A stretch of DNA of 64,000 bases from Spirodela intermedia (lineage: Eukaryota > Streptophyta > Magnoliopsida > Alismatales > Araceae), in the NCBI GenBank assembly GCA_902729315.2, contig LR746272.1:13337827-13401826 (forward strand), written 5' to 3'. This document shows positions 36,213 to 47,141 of this stretch, one piece after another. A program made the translations under genes and the position numbers. The first letter of the stretch is position 1. Each line of letters opens with the position of its first letter. Under the pieces are notes generated by a model that had not been told where the DNA came from, did no database searches, and saw only the letters and a list, made by a program, of their open reading frames with translations.

Positions 36213-37767
36213 TGGTGTGACTTAGTTGTTGTATAGTAAATCGTGTAAATTTAAAATTTATAAAACTAGAAAATATGATATTTTTTCCAAGTCGATCACA
36301 GGGATGTAATATAATATCTGGTAATTATTCCGAAATTTTCTCAATGAATATGATTTTTTATGAATTTTATACTAGGAAATGAAAAAGAAATATATTTAAA
36401 ATTCACGAAAAAGGGAAATAAGAGTGCGGACGTCAAGATGACGTCAGCGCCCAACGAACGCGAATCAGACGAAAATAGAGTTCCACCCGACAATTCTTAC
36501 GTAAGTAATTATAGATGATTTAATTAATCAAATTAAGATCTGTAAAAGTCAAAAGAATCATAATTAAACAAAGTATATTTTGGTAAATTAAAAACACAAA
36601 AATTATCACTAAATGAAACGTAAAGTAAGTTGAAAGTAAGAAAACAGAGTTCTAGCATTGCGACGACGATGCGTCAGTGATGCACTAGAATCCTAAATGT
36701 TCGGGAGGATCGTTGTGCAATGTCCACGGCCTCAAAGGCTCTCTTTGGATAAAGACAATGTGGGCAATCTCTAGATCTTTTCGCAAAGTCTAGAGATTAA
36801 TGAAATAGGTCGTCGAGTCGTCTCCAGCAGCTGTCACTCGGCGGAACAAAAAAATGGCGACTTTGTAGCTCTCCGGTAGTTGTCACCTGACAAAGAGGAG
36901 CTAGATGGAGGTAGGGCACATGTCAAGGAGCTTCATCCTCAAGTCTGCGCAGCAAGAGGAGGCTCTTCATCGCATCTAGTATACTCTCAAGAGGTGGCGA
37001 CTCATCTCTCGGCGGATCGTCCTCTTTCCGACGACAGCTTGTTCGTCGATCAATTAGAGATAATTTACTCGATGGATTCGTGATCCTTTTATCGTGAATC
37101 CTTCAGCAATTTTAGTAACAATGCTCTGTGAATCACGTTGACGAGATTTTTACTAATGATCTAGTAATTCTAGTTGCTTAATCCTTCACTAGCAATTTAC
37201 AGGAAAGTTGTGATAATCAAATAAAAATATGAGTTTTGGCTCTCGAAGGATCTGAACCCATGCCGGTTGCTCCCCATCTCTTCTGAGGAAGGTGACGGGT
37301 TTAGTCCCACATCACTTGTGCACCAAATTTTTGAGTGAATATATAATAATACTACATTTCTAAGTAAAGTTCTTTTCTTGCATGTGTACAACCACTCCTT
37401 GCCCCACAGTTGGCTGACCACTAATGACGTGGAAAGGGAAGTGGCACACATGTGCCCCCATCGGTTCAAGCCGCTCAAGCCCTTACTTGTAGCTACTCTC
37501 TGACTGCACTTCCAACCCATTTGCGAGCCTAGCTGATCAGTGGGTCCCCTCATTTTATAATATTTTTATTTTTATTTCTTTTTCTTCATTTATCTCAAAG
37601 TAAGATTGTAAAAATTGTATAAAATTACATAATTACCCAAAAATTCACGTTAATCAACTGAAAACCACTTTTCACACTTTAACACAAATGTAAGTCTATT
37701 TATCATGCATTAAGGCTAAAACTATATTATTTACTAATTATTAATTCATGATAATAAAGACTTATCA
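36213..37767 (-). mobile_element. 1.5-kb solo-LTR-like element
   Basis: The + strand runs TGGTGTGACTTAG ... GACTTATCA, 1555 bp, and aligns with 23841-25358 throughout. Flanks TTAAC (36208-36212) and TTGAC (37768-37772) are a 4/5 match. It includes a TATA-like AT stretch near 37340 in reverse. No coding frame is believed. Confidence 0.65.
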
Positions 37768-38202
37768 TTGACCCATGCATGCAAATATAAATGTTTCATT
37801 GTGGAGGATTTCTAATGTATTGAATGGTCATGTAATACTCTATCCTTGTTTACTTTTTGTCACGATATTTGAGCTTATTTTTGTGTAGTCATATTTACTC
37901 CTGAGTAATAACTTTGTCATAGTAGATTTAAAATCTTCTTCATTTAGTAAGTTGACTCACTTTTTTGGTCGTGTTATCCCTTCTTCACATAAGGTGCCTA
38001 TTGACACTTGCAGCGGTAATTAAGATATTATGAATATTAAATTTTATCAAATCAAGTGAGTAAATCCTCTTATTACAAGAACATTAATATTAAAAAAACT
38101 ATTAGTAATACAATCCAAATAAAGGATTTTGTGAAGAGTTAGAATATGACCTAGTGAATGTAAAATTGCTATCATTGCCCTTTTTGAAATAGAAAGCAAT
38201 AA
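37768..38202. other. AT-rich intergenic DNA
   Basis: Nothing recognisable. It leads into the tandem repeat. Confidence 0.5.
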
Positions 38203-38886
38203 GATGGGTCTTGCAGCATTTTGAAATCATATGAAACTTTTATGAGTAATAAATAAACTCTATTAAATTGTTAATGAACTACTTAATTATGATAGTTTAT
38301 TATTATCATTTTACCCTTTTGTATTTTTAGGTCAGCATCCAAAATAGAAAGGCTCCAAAAAAATATGAGTGATAATGCTATGGGAAGACTATCATGTGAA
38401 GGGGAGTCAAGAATTTTATCACAGCAATAGGATGGGTCTTGCAACATTTTGAAATCATATGAAACTTTTATGAGTAACAAATAAAATCTATTAAATTTTT
38501 AATGGACTACTTAATTATGATAGTTTATTATTATCATTTTACCCTTTTGTATTTTTAGTTTAGCATCCAAAATAGAAAGGCTCCAAAAAAATATGAGTGA
38601 TAATACTATGGGAAGACTATCATGTGAGGGGGAGTCAAGAATTTTATCACAGTGATAGGATGGGTCTTGCAACATTTTGAAATCATATGAAACTTTTATG
38701 ATTAATAAATAAAATCTATCAAATTTTTAATAAACTACTTAATTATGATAGTTTATTAGTATCATTTTACCCTTTTGTATTTTTCGTCAGCATCAAAAAA
38801 AGAAAGGCTCCAAAAAAAATAGGAGTGATAATACTATGGGAAGACTATCATGTGCAGGGGAGTTAAGAATATACAATATGATGGGC
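38203..38886. repeat. 228-bp tandem repeat, three copies
   Basis: GATGGGTCTTGCARCATTTT occurs at 38203, 38431 and 38659, exactly 228 bp apart. The intervening sequence is nearly the same in each (AAAATAGAAAGGCTCCAAAA, GACTATCATGTG). A partial fourth start (GATGGGCC) is at about 38880. It is AT-rich without coding potential. Confidence 0.85.
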
Positions 38887-40389
38887 CACAACAAGATTTT
38901 GGAGGAATGATTATTTAAAAACAATGCAATTGTCGGTAAGTAATGCTAACTTGCTATTTGACTATTGGGTAGGTGATTATCTAGTACGAAATCTTCATGA
39001 AAGATTAGTACAAAAAAACAAACCAAGGAGCCCGCAAAATTTATGTCCATCCCTCTCATCTCTTGACTACTTAATTATGTGTATATTAGTTCTGTCTTAT
39101 GCCAAAATAGTTATTCTAATTTAATCTGATTAGCTCAACTAAATCACTTCTTCTGATTGTTTGTACAATGGTTTGAATTCTCTTTGATTATTCGCTTTAC
39201 CTTCAATGCTATTGCATCTTTGAACAAACCATATTTATTAATACTGATTAAAGCTTATGAAATAGGAAGTTTCATAATATAGGTTACACACAATTGAAGT
39301 GGAAAGGTAATTCAGAAGATTACTAAGGTAATTAGTCATCATTGGGTCATTTACATATTGCATCAAGCATAAAGTTGTATTGTTTTTTACATTAGTTATC
39401 ATTCTTTTAGTGTTCATGTGAAAATTATCTCATCTCCTAAGAGTTCTGCTAATTAATCCTTAAGATGGTTCACAATGTAAGTTAGATCCCAATAAGTTTT
39501 TTAATCTACAGATCTAAGTATTTTATTTTTATGACTGTTAAGAAATACAGAAGATCAAAATCAACACAAGCATAGGTTGGTAGTTCTAAGATTGATGGTG
39601 ACCTCAACGTTCCAAGCAACATCACTAGGCTTTTGGTCATGGAGATTGGCACCTACCTGAACAAGGCGAACATTACTAGAGACCACATTAGCAGGGATAT
39701 CAACACGATCTACTCCAATGTCATAATATCCCACCAACCTATCAACGTATTCTTTAAAGTGTTGTCTTTTGGAGACAACTTTGATGACGACAAGATACAT
39801 ACAAAGCTAAAATAATAATTTTGAGGTACTAAACATATGCTTAGTTTTTATAAATATTGGCAAAGTGTTTCTCTAACCTTTACCAGACTCCCATGTGATT
39901 CAAGAGATTTTTCAAGCTGCCATGCGCCTTTTCTTATTTAAGAAAAGAGAATGGTGTGAAAGGATTTTACAGTGATAGGGAGATAGAGACATCTGTAGAA
40001 AAGTAAGTCTACATAGTCAATATAATTATGCATTTTTATTTTTATTATCATTATGATAAAAAATATAGTTATCATCAGCTAGGTGAGGTCGTAGTGTACA
40101 GACTGTAAACTGAACTAACCAGAGTTTCATCTAGGTATTCATTTCCACCCCTTCGTTTGCCTGAATACAGTATGATTGAATATTCAAAGACTACTCCTGT
40201 TCATAAAGTAAATTGATTAGCACGTTAATTGGTCTGGCTCTTGACATTTGTTGCACTCAATTTGACCCAGAAAATCATAATATACAGCAAACCAAATTCA
40301 TACTGACAAAGACCACCAGCCGCGTTAGGTAAAGTTTAGTCTCATTTTTCTACCAAAGAGGAGGGTGGGCATTACTTTCGCTTGTGTCG
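38887..40389. other. Intergenic DNA, no gene recognised
   Basis: A 79-codon minus-strand frame at 39561-39800 has no family I recognise and no supporting neighbour. The rest is AT-rich. Confidence 0.5.
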
Positions 40390-41004
40390 ACATGCTGTCA
40401 CGGACGACCAAAAGATCACGTCAACGAAAACTCCGTATCCCCGCCGTCGTTAAGCTCTCAGAGTTAACTGCTCTCAGACCTTGCTAGAGGAACCTCCGGG
40501 TTCCGTCCAGGAGTTTAAAGTCATAATCTCGCTGTTAAATGCACCGCGCCTCCACTGCCGACATAATAATTCATATATTCTGAGATCGGGGGGTGGGTTG
40601 TCCGGCCAAGCTAGGTCTGAAACTGGTCATCGGGCGACAGCTCCCTCTATCACTCCTGAGGAGACCGGTGAGGATTATTGCCGATCGCGGGCCGAGGGAG
40701 TCCAAGGGACGACAAACAAGCTAATTTCCGACATGTCATCGACGGTTTTTCTCGCGACGGCACTTTTCCTGGTCAACCGTGCTCAGACTCAGCCGGATTA
40801 GTCGGCAACAACGGCTCATTCTACTCCCCCTCATTCCCATCGGAGAACTTCGAAACCAGTGGCGAACCGAAGTGCGCTGAAAACCAAAATGCTGCCTATT
40901 TCCCTCAGCAGCAGTCTATTTTCATCAGCTTTGAGAACAACGAAAGGCAGTTGACGGTCAACCGAATCAGAGTGGCCCCTCCTAATCGAGCCTCCTCTAA
41001 TTAG
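40390..41004 (+). pseudogene. Lectin exon-1-like remnant of a different subtype (gamma)
   Basis: ATG 40733 begins a signal-peptide-like MSSTVFLATALFLVNRAQTQ and meets a stop after 22 residues. In another frame the reading continues as FYSPSFPSENFETSGEPKC and ends at 41004; this resembles the start of a legume-lectin domain but not the exon 1 of B-E. The upstream stretch near 40430-40490 resembles 19130-19190 upstream of copy B. I infer a broken lectin exon; the identification is tentative. Confidence 0.4.
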
Positions 41005-42061
41005 TAACGATTACGTGGACACGGGGTCGCCATCCAAGAATGGTCTACGCAGTCAACGACGTAAGAGAGACAAACATAATTGTCCATCTCGAAGAGCGTG
41101 ATCTGCGGATGAACCCTCCTGACTCCTCCGGTGAAGGCCCCGTCTCTGATGGGACCTTGAATTGTTGGCATTATCTGGCCTTCTGGTCACAGAAATGGTT
41201 ACTAGCTGACGAAAAACGAGCCAGGTCAACGCACTGCACATTGTGTTCTCCGCATTGCCTCGGTAGAAACAATTAGCGAAAAAAATTAATTATGATTAAG
41301 TCAAATACATACAAGTAGACCAACCGGGGAACAAAGTAATACAAGAGAGATTTATGGGAGATGAAGGGGCCAGGCTAAGGAACACCGACTTCTAAATAAC
41401 CAACTCAATTAGTAACCTAAACAACACCCATTTTCTAATGACCTCAGTCATCGGACAATACTCGTCTGCCCCGACCGTTCCAACTTCCCCACTCTCGGAC
41501 CAACAGGTCGCTGCCTAGCAGCTAAGGCCGCTTCGCTTTTTGTGAGAGCATGGTGGATATCCTCGGACAGCACCATTTTGATTCTTTCTCATTGTTCTCA
41601 TTAGTGACGGATGGCGAGTTTGATATGATGGATGCCCTTCAGCGGCATTCTTCCACAAGTTTGGCCTCCGCGTTAATGCGAAATGCCGGCTTTTTATTGC
41701 ATTTATTCGCTGATTTGCAACTAAACGGCGCAACTGGTGACGGCAGAGGCTTTCAGGACTTCCACAAAATTGATGCTCCATTTCGCGTTGTACATATCCC
41801 CGCGCAGGGGCGACCCCGGGGTGGCGGGGTGGGGACGCGGGGGAGGGAGGAGGAGACGTGGCTCCGCCGAGCGTCAATCTCACCAATACACCCCAAAGGG
41901 TCTCCGTCATCTAAGAAAAAACGAGTATCTATAGAGCCCAGTGGAGACCTTCAGATTGAGGATGGACCCACTAATCACCACTGAGCCACCATCACTAGTG
42001 AGCGGGCTATATAATACCAGCGGTGAGGACTCTTGCCTACCACGAGAGGAGGGCGATCAAA
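41005..42061 (+). promoter_or_regulatory. Upstream region of lectin kinase C
   Basis: Blocks at 41200-41420, 41480-41600 and 41670-41740 are shared with the regions upstream of D (46290-46660, 46820-46880) and E (51330-51740, 51885-51950). They include TGCATTTATT with CAACTAAACG. These are inherited with the duplicated unit and may hold the promoter. Long frames here are not believed. Confidence 0.55.
42008..42014 (+). promoter_or_regulatory. TATA box of lectin kinase C
   Basis: TATATAA lies 48 bp upstream of ATG 42062. At the same place copy D reads TAAATAT and copy E TATGTAT. The downstream GAGGACTCTTGCC is shared by C and E. Transcription would start near 42040, giving a very short leader. 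Confidence 0.5.
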
Positions 42062-45056
42062 ATGATCTGCTCCGTGCCGTCGTTGTGGCCGTGGGCCGTG
42101 GGTTTTGTGTCTGCCCTTCTACTAGTTTCTCCAGCGGAAGCTAATCCGCCTCTAATATCCTTTCCTCCGTTCCCGGCAAATAGCTGCGACCCCGGCGGCC
42201 TGCTGAGATGCATGCAAAACAGCAGCGTGCGGAACGGCTATATCGACCTCCTTCCCGACAAAGGCAACGGTACGGACCCCAACCTGCTGCTCAATAACAT
42301 CGGCCGGGTGCTGTACCACCAGCAAGCGATAACATGGCCAGCGAGCTTCGACACCAACTTCACCGTCCTCATCAGCAAGCGCGCCAACGCGAGCAGCTTC
42401 GGGGACGGCATGGCGTTTGTGATGACCGCCGAAATGCGTCAGAGCCCCCCGGGAAGCTTCGGCGGCTTCTTGGGCCTGTTCGACCACAGTACGAATGGTG
42501 AGCCGCGGAACTCCCTCCCTCTGTTTTTGATGCCAACGAAATATTAGGGCTCCGTATCCAAGGCCTGCTTCTTTTAGCGTCGACACTTCAACATCGTTGC
42601 ATTACTCAATCCTAAAACCAAATTAAAATAGTTCCTGTCATGAGTTGTAACAAAATGGGACAAAAATTGAAATGTACTGCAATTCCTTTTGTGTATGACT
42701 TCAAGAATCGCAAAAGGAATATAATATATTCTCAATTTGAGATTTTAGGGCGTCTAAAAGAAGTCGAATTCGATAACGTCCCCATCTTTGATAGCCAGAA
42801 CTACTTCGTCGCCAAGCATAATTCGGCTTTATGAAGTTAAAAAATGACTTTTACCCTTAGTTTGTGACTGCATGTTATTTATAAATGAGTGAGTTGAATT
42901 GTGAATAAGTAAAAGTGAACATTGGCCGTTAATATATTGCTATCAATATGGGGACCAATAAATGGAAGTTAATAGCAATACATTACTCGAGAAAGTTGGA
43001 GTAGGAGCACAACTTATTTATTTCATTTGTCGTTTTCTTAAGAGAGAAGATCTATTCGTGAAGGTACTAAGGGTATAATATATATCTGAGTTTTCTAATT
43101 TTGAGGGCCCAAGGGGGAGATTACAAGGTCACTGCCACTCTTGGCCAAGTATTTCAGTCGGTGGATTCAGGGAGTAGTAATTGTCGGACTGATGACGTTA
43201 TCTACTTGGCAGGGAACACGACGGGGCAGCTAGCCGTTGAGATCGACACGTACCCGAACGAGTACGAAACCCAGGAATACCACGTCGGTGTTGACATCGC
43301 TAGCATCGTCTCTAACGTCACTGCGCCTCTTAGCAGTGTCAGCGTCGACCTGAACAAGGAAATACCAGTGACTTACAGGGTGAACTACGACGGGTGGACG
43401 AAGAACCTCGAGGTCTCGGCGGGATACGCCGGCGAGGGACCGCCCAAGAGCCTCCTCAACTTTTGTATCGTCATTGCCAAGATAAATCCTATCTACGTGG
43501 GCTTCACTGCGGGCTCGGGTCCCTCGTCCAACTACAGCGAGAATATCCGGATTCTCAGCTGGAACTTCTCCTTCACCCCGCTGCCGGACTGGTCCCTTGA
43601 GGAGCCCGGCGACGGGAAGGGAGGAAGGAGGTTACGCACCATTCTCGCAATCGTCGTTTCTACTGTTGTGGGTGTTCCCTCGCTTGTGCTACTGATACTG
43701 CTGGGAGCGAAGAGGGTAAGGAAGTGGAGGAGGTGGCGGTGGCTCGAGTCTCTATCGAGGAGCGCAGCGAGTGCGCCCAAGATGTACACGTACGAAAAAC
43801 TCTCGACGGCTACAAGGTGTTTCAGCAGTGCCAACTTACTCGGTAAGGGTGGGTTTGGCAGTGTCTACAGGGGGAACTTTTCTAATCCACCTTCAGTTGT
43901 CGCCGTCAAAAGAATCTCCGCCACCTCTAAACAAGGTTCGCCATGATTCAGAATAACCTTACCTTTCTGCATGTGAGGAGCTTTAAAAATGTTATATGCT
44001 CGGTTTTGGCAGCTTAAGTCTGAGAACGTACTTGGAATGGGCGTGAGCTGATAGGTCTTTATGATTTATCCAGACCATACCGAGATTACGGGATCAAGTA
44101 GATAACAAATCAATTTATCTGTAAACTAAAATCATTTGCCGGCAGTGTATTACGTTTTACCACTTTTTGATCGCACCATTGTCTTATATTCATCAGGCGA
44201 GAGGGAGTACTTTGCGGAGATATGCACTATCGGGCGTCTACATCACAAGAACATCGTGCAGCTTCAGGGGTGGTGCCACAGCGGCAAGAGCCTCCTACTC
44301 GTCTACGAGTTCATGCCCAACGGAAGCCTCGACCGCCACATTACCGCCGGAACCCTCGACTGGCCCACTCGCCACCGCATACTCCTCGGCCTCGCCTCCG
44401 CCCTCCTCTACCTCCACGAGGAGTGCGGCGGCACCGTCGTCCACCGCGACGTCAAGCCCAACAACGTCCTCCTCGATGCCGACTTCGAGGCCCACCTCGG
44501 CGACTTCGGCTTGGCCCGCCTAGCCCAGGGAACAGACCGGACCACCTCCACCACCGTCCTCGCCGGCACCATCGGGTACCTCGCCCCCGAGTACGGCTAC
44601 ACCGGCAAGGCCACCCCCGAGTCCGATGTCTTCAGCTACGGCGTCGTGGTTCTGGAGGTGGTCTGCGGGCGGAGGTCCCTGATGGGCTTGGACGATAACA
44701 ACCTTCTGGATCACGTCTGGGAACTGTACACCTCCGGCAAGCTGCTCCAGGCGGTGGATCCGAGATTGGAGAGTCAGTTCGACGAGGAGGAGGTGAGGAG
44801 AACACTTTTGGTGGGGCTCATGTGCTCCCACCCGAACCCGGCGAGTCGGCCGAGGAGCAGGCAGGTGGTGCAAATCCTTGGAAATCCCAGCGAGCCTCTG
44901 ATGGAGATGCCGGAGAGCCGGCCAGACACCATTATACCCTCTCCCTCGATGATGGACTTCAGCTTCGAGATTGTCAGTATCATGTCCACCAGCACGACGA
45001 TGCCGATGGGAGCGTCGCCGGACAGCACGAAATCGAGTCTTCTCCTTGCTCGGTGA
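42062..45056 (+). CDS. L-type lectin receptor-like kinase copy C (complete, 672 aa)
   Basis: Exons 42062-42497, 43213-43935 and 44197-45056, phase-1 introns (AATG|GTGAGC...TTGGCAG|GG; CAAG|GTTCG...ATCAG|GC). Signal peptide in about residues 1-27 (WAVGFVSALLLVSPAEA), legume-lectin domain to about 275, transmembrane helix in TILAIVVSTVVGVPSLVLLI, then the kinase with glycine loop from 356, Lys378, HRD Asp471 and DFG Asp489. In the lectin metal site E, D, N and H are kept (EIDTYPNEYETQEYH), but the Asp five before His is Glu. The upstream in-frame ATG at 42023 would add MRTLAYHERRAIK before the signal peptide, so 42062 is preferred. It is predicted to be a plasma-membrane receptor kinase and, with B, one of two apparently functional genes here. 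Its lectin half is clearly diverged from A/B. Confidence 0.9.
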
Positions 45057-46099
45057 TAGGTGAGTGGGTATCGCAGATTAGACAGAGTTTTCGAAAATAG
45101 GCTCCTGGACATGGGTGTTTCTCTAGTCGTGTGAAGGAAGTTCTGAGTCATTGATAGAGTTTCTCGTTTCTCCGTTGCGTTCCAGCTGAAGGAAGATATG
45201 ACAGTTCCCGTGTGTTTCTTTTGTAAACTTTAACTTTTGTAAAGTAGAAGGTGTCTTTCTTTTATAAACTTGAATTTTTGTAAAGTAGAATTCGTCTTTA
45301 CGCGGTTATTTACTCCTGCAAATTTGATTTCTTTGTTATCGATATCCCGTTTAAGTAGAATGGGTAACGTATTAGGATGATCAATCTTTTCAGAAAAATT
45401 CGCATATCACATATTTATAATTACTATTTCCCAAAGTGGGCATCTCCCTTGGAATTAACATAAAAGAGTGCGACTTCTTCCCCGTGTCCATATTTCCCTG
45501 TGTATGCGTCGATTATTTTAGATGAGGCCCCGGAAAGGCGGCCTACTTTCAAGTCTCCACACTCCTGTGGTGGGGGACTCATGATCTCCTGACCTTTTGA
45601 GGTCTGGGCATCTTTGAGATCACGACGGGGAGATTGTTGCACATAAGGTTGGTCCAGTCTTCGGCGAGTACGGGGATCCAGCGGGGTTCTCAACGGGGGG
45701 GGTTGGGCGGAGCAAAATTTTGCAGTAAGGAATTGTTGTTTTTTATCACAATAATGTTTATCTAACCCCGTAATATAAGAGGGGGAGAGCTGGCGTCTCT
45801 AGGGTGTGTAAGAGGATTCTCTCTCAGAAGTAAGATCGAGAACTTATCCGACCGTAGACGTATAGGTATTCTCCGAACGACGTAAAAAGGGTGTTTACAT
45901 TTCTTCTGCAGAAAAAGGAGGGGACGCTCATCAGCAACACAGTATGCAAGAAGCACTTCGTCGATGAAGACAGACAAGGCAACTGTTCATCAATGACCGT
46001 CGCTCTACTTTTTCCACTTACATGATGCTCATTGGTTGAAATTTTGGGGCGAGTCCAAAGCCAACGAGCTGATATTATGTTGGTGAAGATCGGATCTCG
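45057..46099. other. Intergenic DNA shared between units C and D
   Basis: 45460-45700 and 45800-45950 match 50297-50425, 50641-50760 and 50850-51030 downstream of copy D. The second part (GTGTAAGAGGATTCTCTC, GACCGTAGACG, ACGACGTAAAAAGG) resembles the 3' end of plant LTRs, so an old LTR fragment may have been duplicated with the unit. No gene is seen. Confidence 0.5.
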
Positions 46100-47141
46100 T
46101 AACCAATTCACGTTCTAGCGTATATACTTCATTAGGTCCTGACGGCATCAATTTGCAGAAGTATGATTTGTGGACTATATAGGCCCCGTAAATCCGGTTA
46201 AGTCTCCGAATTTGATGCAGCCTAGACTTTTTGGCGTGATGTATTCCTCCGGTGGCAAAAGATGAGACCGGCTGATGAAAGACGACACAAGTCATTGCAC
46301 CGCACACTGTGTTCTCCACATTACCTAGGCCGAATCGATTAGCTTAATAATTTCATTTTTTTAAAGTCGTGAATAAGAGGCAAACTGGGGAACAAATTGA
46401 TGCAAGTGATTGATTTATAGAAGATTAACGGCTCAGGTTTAAGGACCGCCGACTTCTAAGCAGCCCGACTCAATTAGTGACTAAAACAACACCTATATTC
46501 CATAAACCTGAGCCGACCGTTCCAAGTTCCCCACCAGCGATGGGGGACTTGTAACTATTGGAGCAGCATGTCGCTGCCTAGATTTCCGGCAGCTTTGGCC
46601 TCTTCTCTTTAAGTGAGATCAAGGTGGGTACTCTCAGACAGCGCCGTTTTGATTCTCTCTCACTGTTATCACCAGTGACGGGTGGCGGGTTGGCCTGCGT
46701 GTCCGGGCGGCCATACCTCGAGAGACTACGGCTGCGGGAGGGCTCTTCGAGTCGATGTGATGCTCGTTTATTGGCCATTCACGAGTTCGGCGCCATCCTT
46801 CTAGAAGATTGGCCTCCGCATTACTGGGAAATGGCGGCTTCCTATGGCATTTATTCTGTGATTTTCAACTAAACGGTGCAACTTGTGAGGAGTGGAGTCT
46901 TCAGGACTGGCGCAAAAGCGATGCTCGTTTTCACACCCTCACAAGCATCGCTTGTGGTGGGGAGAGGCATACAAGAGCGCCTTCTCGAAGACTAAAGCAG
47001 CAGAACAAGAACTCAATGCTTTCCTTCGGACTGTGTCTGGAGTCACTCATCAGATGGCTGGTGCGGCTATCACTAGTAAGGAGGCTAAATATTTCCACCG
47101 GCGAGTACACTTGCCTACCACCCCACTGGAAGCCAATAAAA
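46100..47141 (+). promoter_or_regulatory. Upstream region of pseudogene D
   Basis: Holds the same blocks as upstream of C and E, including GACGGGTGGCGGGTTGGCC at 46677 (identical upstream of E at 51755). The TATA position is altered to TAAATAT (about 47086). Confidence 0.5.

Noticed and set aside
38203-38886. CRISPR-like array
   Set aside because: The repeats are contiguous 228-bp units without spacers, in eukaryotic DNA.
39561-39800. 79-codon minus-strand frame in the intergenic region
   Set aside because: No recognisable family, no supporting context and a length expected by chance.
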